Below are positions 55,192 through 64,000 of a stretch of DNA of 64,000 bases, piece by piece. The position numbers and the translations under genes were made by a program. Under the pieces are notes generated by a model that saw nothing but the letters and a program-made list of their open reading frames with translations, had not been told where the DNA came from and made no database searches. This stretch comes from Conchocele bisecta (lineage: Eukaryota; Mollusca; Bivalvia; Lucinida; Thyasiridae), in NCBI GenBank assembly GCA_029237695.1, contig CM055275.1:92779766-92843765 (forward strand), given 5' to 3'. Position 1 is the stretch's first letter. Each line of letters begins with the position of its first letter.

Positions 55192-57900
55192 GCTGTTTGC
55201 TGCAGCCAGTGTACACTGGGAATTAAGACCTTATTCCAATGCTAAGCTTATGGACTAGCATATATGTGCGGTATTGGTGCTTGCCATCGGACTAGGATAT
55301 GAAAATGAAAAGCACATGGTGACATGCACATTTCGTTACACTTGCTTTTGTCTGAATCCTATTCATATTACCTTCAGTTTTGCTCGTGATTTAACAAATT
55401 TACAAATATACAAACAAATACCCACACTCACATATGCAGCATTATTGACAATAATGGTAGCCATTTTGAATTCAAGATGACGGCAAAGGTGGTGATGGCA
55501 ACATGGTATCATTTTGTTCTGCTTTATTGCGTCCTCTTTCGAATATTAACTGTTAATGGATAGGCCCTGTAGCGTCTCCGAATAAAAATAAACATAACAT
55601 TCAAGACTATAGCAACTATTTCAGCAATGCATATTGTTTCACTTTCTGCCATTAACTAATATATGCCTTGGTAAAATTTAAACTATTCAGGACTGTTGCT
55701 AGCCAGTGTTGCCCGCGTCTGAAGGTTTTTGCTTAGGTTTAAGGTTATCCATTTAACCAGATAGCTATATTGGACCAGGAAGTCGATATGTGTATTCATA
55801 CGTACTAGTAACCATAACGAGTGTGTATACGTATACACAGTTAGAATAAACATATTTTATTGAATACCAAGTTATACCTATTTATATAGATATGCAGGAT
55901 TGGAACGAAAGAAAACTATCGTATAGAGTTCCTCGGATATGGCGTTAATTCGGGCGTGGATACTGGTAAGCTCTATATTGGCTCAGCTTGATAAACATGA
56001 ATACGATGACATATTTTGAGGAGTCTTAAAATACGCACCTTGATAATATGAAAACAAATGCTGAAACCGATTCCAAAAATACCAAATATGTTAAAGTTAT
56101 AAGTAGCTCTAATATTCATTTGTTCTATTAAATGTAAGGCATCATAGGAGATGTATGATAGATTAATGTATTTATTAAAGTTTAATTTCAGTTTTGTGTG
56201 CATCCGTTCGGTCAGTACAACAACCTTAATGTATACAATACACTACAATACAATATCTGTATTATGTTATGTAGGCTATCGGCCATAATACAATATACAT
56301 GTATTAACAGTGGTGAAATAAATTGCAGATAACTTTCAGATGAAACCTTGCGATCAAGTGGTGTGTGGACAATGAACAATGTATGCATATAATCTGATAA
56401 TATAGCCATATATTAATCCAGTGACGTACTCTGTACATGGAGGCGATTCAGCTGAGGTAGACAAGAGTGCTGAAGGTCAAAATATGTACGCGTCGCGGCA
56501 TCGCCAGTAAACAAAGATATATAACTCACTGCAAATCAATTAGGTTTCCTATGGTAAACCTGCATACCGAATTCAGTTGAGATGTGCCATGATTGCAAGT
56601 ATAACTACATGTATTATTGTTATTGCATGGACCAGGATATTGAAGATGAACATTAAACGTCACTATCCAAGCAGGTAACTAATCTGAAATTTTTTAAAAT
56701 AAATACGGATTTTTCGACGTGCCATAATAAACGTGCATACCGAATTTATTTCATGCGCGTCAAGTAGTACACGAGTTTTTGCATGGAAAAGGATACGATA
56801 TACGAAAAATATAAATGTCCGCAAAGATCAGAAAAGTCTTGAAAGAATTTCCAAAGTTTTCGTCCCGCCTTAAGAAACGTGTAACTATCCCGAATTTGGC
56901 TACAATGTGTCAAGTAGCACTTGAGGTATTACGCGGACAAGAATAAGACGGCGAAAATTATATGAAAAACGGCTACCAAGGGGAGATAAATCTTCCGAAA
57001 ATTAATTCGTCTTTTCATGATAAAATATATTTACTTTAGTTACGATCAGTCCAATACATTTCTAGTTATTTTTAAAACGGGCAAATAGTATGAGAGAATC
57101 ATAGAGTGTACAGGTGAGTTATACCAGGTACAATTCGCCGTCGGTCTCCGGTATATCACAGCATATACGTAAACCTTTGTCTTTGTCTACGAGGACATTT
57201 GTATGCCGGCATACCTCTACGATACGCGCATGTGTTGAGCGTATGAATAGAAATAAGGAAATGATGTTCATTTTGGCCTGGTATATCTGTCAATCTGAAG
57301 ACATCGTTTGACATTTAACATTGATTTCAACTATTTGTAATCACGGCCTTTCTGAATCAAAAAGCACACTTCAATATCTGATTGAATTCCAACATGAAAC
57401 CATTAATCATGTTAATGTCTCCACTTCGTGTACCAATCAGAAATATCCAAACCCGAACTTACACAATAGTGATCTAACCGTCGTTGCTCATGTTGCTATA
57501 TCCGCCTCACCGAGACATCATGTATGGCGGCTAAGATACCTGTCGCTTCCCATTTCATTGCTCATTAACCAATAGTTCACACATCTGCAGTAATACGTCA
57601 TACGTCACACGTAGCGAATATCTTCCGCATTCCCCGTGTGAAATGCATGAACTATATTCGGTGGCAGCTTTATATATTTTGTACACACCATACTTTGAAC
57701 GTTCTCAATCAACGGAGAAAGTTCATAGCCTCAATGTTATGAACATTAATTTATATAATGAAGTAACACGTTCAAAGTAAATCAATATTTTAACTCACAG
57801 TACAACTGGTGTTATTACATTTTTATACTTATCAGGCTTAGGTGGGGAAACGATTTTTGCAATTCATGATATCACGTAAGCTTTCATAACATCAGGCCCA
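55192..57900. other. 2.7 kb without a recognised gene
   Basis: AT-rich. Short open frames show no conserved pattern or splice context. No repeat was identified by eye. Confidence 0.4.
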
Positions 57901-58019
57901 CTACAATTCAAATATTGGTCAGTAGATATTGTGGGCGCTAAGGCAAACAACAACACAACATGGCGAGTAGGACCAAATTATGTATACAACTAGATTGTAT
58001 ACAACGAACGTGAAGTTGT

Positions 58020-58690
58020 CGCAGCGTTGTACATGTAGAGGTCCATTGGAGCAATGCGTTTGTGAAATATGAAGTAGATCCGAGCAAGGAAATAGAAATT
58101 ATAACCGATTTCTCTGATGTTAAGTTTTGTAAAGAGACTAAGTATGTGACCTTGACCTCGATATCAGCGGGGATTTGTCACAGCATGATAGTAGAGCCTT
58201 AGAGGAATACATGCATGAAATATTAAGAATTTTCGATGAAAGAAAATAGAAGTTATAACATATTTCTCTGATGTTAAGAGACTAAGTATGTGACCTTGAC
58301 CTTGGGATCAGCGGGGGTTAGACGGTCGAAAATATGTCACAGCATGATAGTACAACCTTAGAGGAATGCCCAAGTGAAATATTAAGAATTTTCAATGAAG
58401 GAAATAGAAGTTATAACTTATTTTTCTGATGGTAAGTTTTGTAAATATACCAAGTATTTGACCTTGACCTTCGGATCAGCGGGGGTTGGACGTCGTGGAT
58501 TTGGCACAGCATGGTAGTAGAGCCTTACAGGAATGCATGTGTGAACTATTAAGCATTTTAGATGAAGGAAATAGAAGTTATAACAATATTTATGTGATGT
58601 TAAGTTTAGTGACGGACGGACGCACTGACGCACGGACGGACGGACGGACGGACGGACAAACTGACTCCAGTATACCCCCCACAACTCATT
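58020..58690. repeat. About 160-bp tandem repeat, 3.5 copies, with (ACGG)n tail
   Basis: Units share GGAAATAGAAGTTATAACNT ATTTCTCTGATGTTAAG, GTGACCTTGACCTTGGGATC AGCGGGGG and TCACAGCATGATAGTA. The last copy runs into (ACGG)n at 58614-58660 and CCAGTATACCCCCC. Confidence 0.85.
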
Positions 58691-58872
58691 GCGGGGGTAA
58701 AAATACGAAGTGGATGATCAGGGCAACAGTTTGTATATACAGTCTACACACGTTTACTCAAAGTTCAGGGGACTGAGGTAAATACTTTGAGTATACGAAC
58801 ATTTTAATTAACGAGCGGTATTATAGAAGAAAATACTATTTACGTAGGACCAATATATTGACTGGGAGTCAT

Positions 58873-61395
58873 TGTCTCGCCAGGGTGACACCTGGCTAGT
58901 TTACTGAAGGGATGGAACACCAAGCACGTTGTGGACAGAGACAACACGGTATATTTTTTACAATGATGATGTATTTACATAAATGAAATGCACAAACAAT
59001 GGATGGTAATGTCAGTACGGACAACGTCCCCTAGTAGCGACCGCCAAGGGCACGTGCACAACCAAGGCACCTCCACGATTCTGGCACAGGTAGGTACAGT
59101 TCAACAGTATGCGTCATCATGATCACGATCAAGATCCAATGTTAGAGTTCCGTTAATTAACTCCGGCTTCCGCCATGATGGGAGTGACGTTCTAATGACG
59201 TCGTAAAGTTACTTGTAACTATAAGATACTGAGCCTACTTGGGCGGATGGGGTCCATAACGCATCGGTGAACGTCCCTATCGATTCTTCACGTCCTTTGA
59301 CGGAATGACGTCACCGGAATATGCCCCACTCGATTACGCCCTTGGTCCACGCGGAGCAGAGTCCCCGCTAACACACGGTGTCGTGTCGTGGACTCCAGAA
59401 TAAGTAAATAAATCTGTGTTGCGTACTGAATTACGCAGACACAAAGTAGTGACGTGCCGTCGCTCGTTGCTGACTGGCTGGCTGCCTGGCTGGTGTACTG
59501 GCTGGGACAATTCCCAGTGAAAAACTTGTGCTCCAATGTCACAAGAATGAAATTGAATGTCCGACTCATAATATATTGTGCTACAACGAATATATACGCC
59601 CACCCTAGTGCATGACTATCCCATGTAGTCTGCTTGTCAATGTAAAACATATGTGCCCACATTTGGCTTACAATTTTACGTAAGTGGACTAATGATCTGA
59701 CAGTCAGTCTAGCTCATGAGATATCTGGTGAATTAGTCTGAAATACTTCAGTCATAAATAGGTATGACTTACTAGGTAATTAGGCTAGCATCGAAGTCTG
59801 CATATACAGTGTAGATCATCGAGATACGACCAGTGCAAAATCCAATACTGGTGGTCCGTGCGCGGTTTCGGATAAAGCGCTATTCTCTCCAGCGGTGTAC
59901 TCCACGGGCCATATTTCACACACCAATACCTATTCGACCGTCTTGTACTAGAATATTCGATTACTGCTCTAGACTATGTGACCCGTGTTACAATTAATGG
60001 ATGATACAGAAAATAGTCGGCTACGATTCGTAACAACTACAAAACACCATCGGTGTTGTTACCAGAATGTAACGTGTTATAGTCTCAATATTAGTCACAG
60101 TAGTGCTCATGAAATCAATATTATGATTGCATGGCAATACAAAACAACATCATATATTACAATGATGAAACATGATAAATTGCAATGCACACAAAGATAT
60201 TTTGACTAATTGGAAGAAGGTGGCTGATGTAATTAATAAGTCGGAAAATGCGATATAACACATTAATGAACAGCCACTATATCTTGGGTACCCAACGATA
60301 TGTATCTTCACAGCCGTACATGTGCATACAGACGTCATTCACAGTTATGTACCATTAGTAAACAAACATTTGATTGCGACAGGCCTTACCCTGATCAGAC
60401 GGCCCGTGGCCAACTGCGCTAACTTAATAAAGAGCTACTATGCCAAGTATTTGCCTGTGCAGACTCACAGTGTTACATTACTAATGATAAACACTGTATA
60501 CTCTAATAAGACTGTAGGATTCCACAGGCTGACCCAAAGCATCAGTGATTGAAATAAATTATACTTCACATCATGTCCTTATTTCAGCTTAATGATGTAT
60601 AAATCAGTGCATTTAGAGGAGAACTGTCTGATCTGGTCTATCCTGGTCGCAATAGCATTTACAATATTCAAAATACATTGTGAACGTATATGACTTAATA
60701 AAATGAATGTACAGACGACTGGGTTAGGAGTTTACATGTGTCCCCCATAGAGTAAATGAAAGTCGTCCAGAAAATTCACGTTACAATTGTGACATGTTAA
60801 CATAGGCAATATTATCATGTATTGTACAGGGCGCAGAACTGATATTGGACTGAATCGTAATATAAAATGCATAGCAAACTTTAGTGAACATTTCAATCGT
60901 GTTCGCCCTTCGTTTACAAATATAATAAATTGCTAATACAATTAGTGGGAGTGACATGAAACAAAAAAGACATGAGAATAATATGCCATTACAATACTCA
61001 CGGAATGTTCACACATGCCAGTCTTGTAATCGTTATCATTTACACGTAAACACGACGAATTAATGAATCAAAACGATTTGGTTAAGGGTGATAATCTAAG
61101 TCAGCGGATACATGCCATACGGCTTTTATTGACCAAGCGTTTGGTCGAAACGGGTCCAAATAACTCAGGTAAATGAAATAGTGCAGTATTATCGAGGATA
61201 CGATAACAATGCGGAGAATTTCTGGTCTTAGCAAGATTTAGACTTAAATGACAGCATTAGAAAGTAACTAAAACATATGTACTCAGCAATTCCCAGTGAA
61301 AGCTTGCGATCCAATGTGTCACAAGAATGTAATTGAGTGTCCGACTGATGTGCCAACATTTGGCTTACAGTTTTGCGTAAGTGGAGTAATGTAAA
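58873..61395. mobile_element. Rearranged copy of the 2.4-kb element
   Basis: Begins TGTCTCGCCAGGGTGACACC. Blocks in order: A 58873-59508, B 59509-60033, C 60034-61288 and a second, internally deleted B from 61289. In the other copy the order is A-C-B. Each block is highly similar to its partner (for example GACGGAATGACGTCACCGGA in A, GGCCTTACCNTGATCAGAC in C). The right border is uncertain because the last block is truncated. Confidence 0.88.
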
Positions 61396-61700
61396 TTGTA
61401 AATATTTATTTTGGTACTTTATGTATTAGTTTTTTGCGGAGAAAATCCATCATTGTTACTGATATATTTTTCTATGGAATTATCCCCACTTGTATACTGG
61501 CTACATCTCGACGGGTGCTTGTATACTGGCTACATCTCGACGGGTGCTTATTGTGACCGTCGACACATTTCATCCTATCCATTACCCCTACAGCCACCAT
61601 ATGTCTGAAATATCGTTGTATACACCATGCAAACTGCTTTATATCGGTGACCCACATGTGCACTTGGCCTGCCACATGTTCTATGCCCGCACCACGAGGC
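61396..61700. other. Short direct repeat, otherwise unrecognised
   Basis: CTTGTATACTGGCTACATCT CGACGGGTGC occurs twice in tandem at about 61490-61548. It may include the promoter or 5' UTR of the downstream Ig gene; no core promoter motif stands out. Confidence 0.4.
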
Positions 61701-62079
61701 ATGTTTGTTGTTCTCTCACACTTCTTGTCATTGTTTCAGGCGGTATTGTCGTGTATGATCAACGTGCTGGTGGATGGACAAGTCATTATGAAGAATACTA
61801 CAGCTGCATACGTCAGGCACACGGCGACCATTGTATGTCCAGTACAAGGAGGTTACACATATCCTTCATGGAGAGGACCGCCAGGTGACATGACATACAC
61901 CGATGTAAACTCTCCAAATATAAACAGGCACCTCGCCAACGCCAACCGGTTGAGTTTTGCCGCCAACCAACGGGATCTCGTCATCACAGACGTCACCATA
62001 TCGGACGCCGCCACGTACAAATGTAGCGCATACATCAGTGGGAGTATCCTAGAAGGATGGCTTACATTGGTTGTCAGAA
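61701..62079 (+). CDS. Immunoglobulin-domain protein, first coding exon (partial gene)
   Basis: From ATG at 61701 the frame reads MFVVLSHFLSLFQAVLSC, a plausible signal peptide. An Ig V/I-type domain follows: TATIVCPVQG (B-strand Cys), PSWRGPP (core Trp), RDLVITDV (E strand), and DAATYKCSAY (F-strand Asp-x-Ala-x-Tyr-x-Cys), ending LTLVVR. The donor is AGAA|GTAAGT after 62079, phase 1, usual for Ig exons. Alternatively, TTGTTTCAG ending at 61739 is a good acceptor; the exon would then start at 61740 in the same frame, with the leader elsewhere. Later exons are not in the window. Likely a secreted or cell-surface protein; ligand unknown. Confidence 0.72.
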
Positions 62080-62314
62080 GTAAGTACAGTTCTTCAGCAC
62101 AATTATACGGTATTTCTGATGTATCTACTACATGTATCCAAATACCAGGGCCATACATCAGGTTGAATTTGTACAGCTCAATTATCACATAACTTAATAA
62201 ATGTGTTTGGAAATTGGGTCGGTACATGTCGGACATGATATACATGTACACTGTTCGCCATTTTGTCCATGGATCTATGCATTTACATTTACAGTTTACA
62301 TGTTCTGACATATA

Positions 62315-62530
62315 CTGTTTCAATCTTAACCATTATAATGTGGGAAACGAAACTTGTCGTTTGCTGTTGTTATATATGTCATCTGCTTTCTAAAATAAAG
62401 ATGATTGGACATCACTTTATAATAATTTCCATTGGAAAATTATTCTAAAGTGATGTTAAATCATATATTTTGCTAAGACAATTAGTAAATATAAAATAAA
62501 CAACAGACACAAAAGTGTAAGGGTTAATAC
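62315..62530. mobile_element. Fold-back element ending in TTAA
   Basis: Left TTAACCATTATAATG and right AAGTGTAAGGGTTAA, with the centre AATTTCCATTGGAAAATTATT and arms GACATCACTTTATAAT / complement. Resembles 14560-14790; piggyBac-like affinity is tentative. Confidence 0.6.
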
Positions 62531-63155
62531 ATGTTGCGATACATATAATAGTTGAGTGCCTGTGCTATTTGACTAATACATATTGCGTACTGCTTGTATA
62601 CGCATTTTTAATATATTATGAATATGACGTCACTAGGTCATTCTCGGGAATGTCGAATTGCCGAGAACATTGCAAACGTTGTGAAACAGTTGAAAAGCCG
62701 TACCATATATAGTATTATACCCCTGGTATACGGAGTATGTCGAGTGGTATATAGTTTTCGTCATTCAGTCCGTTCGTCTTTAAGAATGGCGTTAACGTTT
62801 TTATGTATCAGTTCAGGTTGCGGCCAGGAATTAACAACTAGAAACTGTTGAAGGAAATACTATCTGAAATGTATCGGTATATGCAGAAGTTTGTTTTAAA
62901 CTAAGCTATGTACAAATCTCTTATACATGTCGGAGTATGCAATGATAAGAATGGCTGTAAAAGCAGAGAGCTTTTTATCTTTTGAAAGTATTGTACTACT
63001 GGAGTGTAAATTTGTTTTGTGATTGTACAATGTGACAACATATACAGAATGAGCCCAAACGGTACACAACTCAGGTCAAATACTGGCATATAATTCCACG
63101 GAGTGCAACGATGAACTGGAATGTGAGAAGAAGACAAACCTGGATGTAATCTAGC
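62531..63155. other. Intergenic or intron, nothing recognised
   Basis: 62716-62770 contains a fragment (GAGTATGTCGAGTGGTATA) of the repeat at 28899. The remainder shows no signal. Confidence 0.4.
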
Positions 63156-63790
63156 ACGATGGTAAACTGACGATATATGTAGCACGATGGTAAACAGACC
63201 ATATATGTAGTAAGATGGTAAACGGACCACATATGTAGCAAGATGGTAAATATACCACATATGTAGCAAGATGGTAAACACAGCATATATGTAGCTCGAT
63301 GGTAAACAGACCATATATGTAGCACGATGGTAAACATACCATATATGTAGCCCGGTGGTAAACAGACAATATATGTAGCACGATGTCAAACAGACCATAT
63401 ATGTAGCACGATGGTAAACAGGCCATACATACCATATATGTAGCACGGTGCTAAACATACCATGTATGTAGCACGATGGTAAACAGACAATATATGTAGC
63501 ACGATGTAGGACGATGGTAATCAGGCCATATATGTAGCACGATTGATAACAGACCATATATGTAGCACGATGGTAAACATACCATATGTAGCACAATGGT
63601 AAACAGACCATCTATGTAGCACGACGGTAAACAAACTATATATCTAGCACGATGGTATACACGATGGTAAACAGACCATACATGTAGCACGATGGTACGC
63701 AGGCCATATATGTAGCATGATGGTAAACATACCATCTATGTAGCACGATGGTAAACATACCATATATGTAGCATGATGGTAAACATACCA
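63156..63790. repeat. 28-bp minisatellite, about 22 copies
   Basis: Unit TAGCACGATGGTAAACAGAC CATATATG with point changes and occasional deletions. All minus-strand frames here (periodic Cys/Tyr/Ile-His peptides) come from the repeat. Confidence 0.95.
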
Positions 63791-63791
63791 T

Positions 63792-64000
63792 TTAGAACAT
63801 ACAGACAAATTGATAGAGCAAATTAATACGAGTGACATTCTAGCAAAAACATGTTTTAAAATAGCCAAGCAACTAACTGACAAAAACGGCCCAAGTTCAC
63901 AAATACCAATGATTATAGAAAATGGAACTGAAGCGAATTTTGACCTGGAAAAAACAGAGATGCTCAACGCCTACTTCTGCAAACAATCTTCTATCGATGA
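63792..64000 (+). CDS. Non-LTR retrotransposon ORF2 fragment (region before the reverse transcriptase)
   Basis: The open frame runs off the window end. It reads DILAKTCFKIAKQLTDKNG and TEMLNAYFCKQSSIDE. The pattern FWKxAKxL...IP...NG...D..EKA..LNxYF is typical of the linker between endonuclease and reverse transcriptase in Jockey/CR1-like elements. The 5' part of the element is missing: the minisatellite directly precedes it, so the copy is 5'-truncated. Too little is seen to assign a clade. Confidence 0.65.

Noticed and set aside
58418..58776. Frames across the ACGG run
   Set aside because: Arise from the (ACGG)n tail of a tandem repeat.
63156..63790. CRISPR-like regular repeats
   Set aside because: Repeats are contiguous without unique spacers and the genome is eukaryotic; it is a minisatellite.
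62901..63967. 236-codon minus-strand frame rich in Cys and Tyr
   Set aside because: It follows the 28-bp minisatellite and changes frame with unit deletions; no domain.

Overview
This window looks like nuclear DNA from an animal, most likely a bivalve mollusc. The animal call rests on one long gene with small GT-AG exons, immunoglobulin-type and non-LTR retrotransposon coding pieces, and very dense fold-back elements. The bivalve call is inference from the style of the interspersed repeats and was not tested by any search. One assembly gap of exactly 500 N lies at 44120-44619. Coding sequence is sparse and most long open frames are products of tandem repeats.

Layout: 1-4310 is a 71-bp satellite. 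4310-21240 is non-coding and packed with short inverted-repeat elements and tandem arrays, including a 45-bp array at 11240-12640. 21242-46421 (+) holds a class I-like facilitative glucose transporter gene (SLC2A/GLUT family) with eleven recognisable coding exons. One further short exon is predicted but not seen, and probably lies in the gap. Its introns carry a 4.7-kb hAT-like transposon with a broken transposase (32800-37489), a 1.56-kb non-coding element (23401-24964) and many fold-back elements, some touching splice sites. 49125-55191 is a 6-kb element with terminal inverted repeats near 290 bp; it carries a broken minus-strand gene of a large uncharacterised family (PIN-nuclease-like, with a Cys-rich tail). 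That gene is split by a 2,420-bp non-coding insertion (50271-52690), and a rearranged relative of the insertion lies at 58873-61395. 61701-62079 (+) is an Ig-domain exon, probably the 5' coding exon of a secreted or surface protein. A 28-bp minisatellite follows, and the window ends inside a non-LTR retrotransposon ORF.

The most unusual structure is in the transporter gene. The acceptor end of exon 3 is repeated upstream in an exact 106-bp tandem array, and its donor end is repeated downstream about every 54 bp. Exon 9 shows the same two-sided pattern. The 106-bp units keep a splice acceptor and could encode an in-frame 18-residue pseudo-exon carrying an N-glycosylation sequon for the first extracellular loop. 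The second notable structure is the 6-kb long-TIR element, which ties the uncharacterised PIN-like family to a DNA-transposon architecture.
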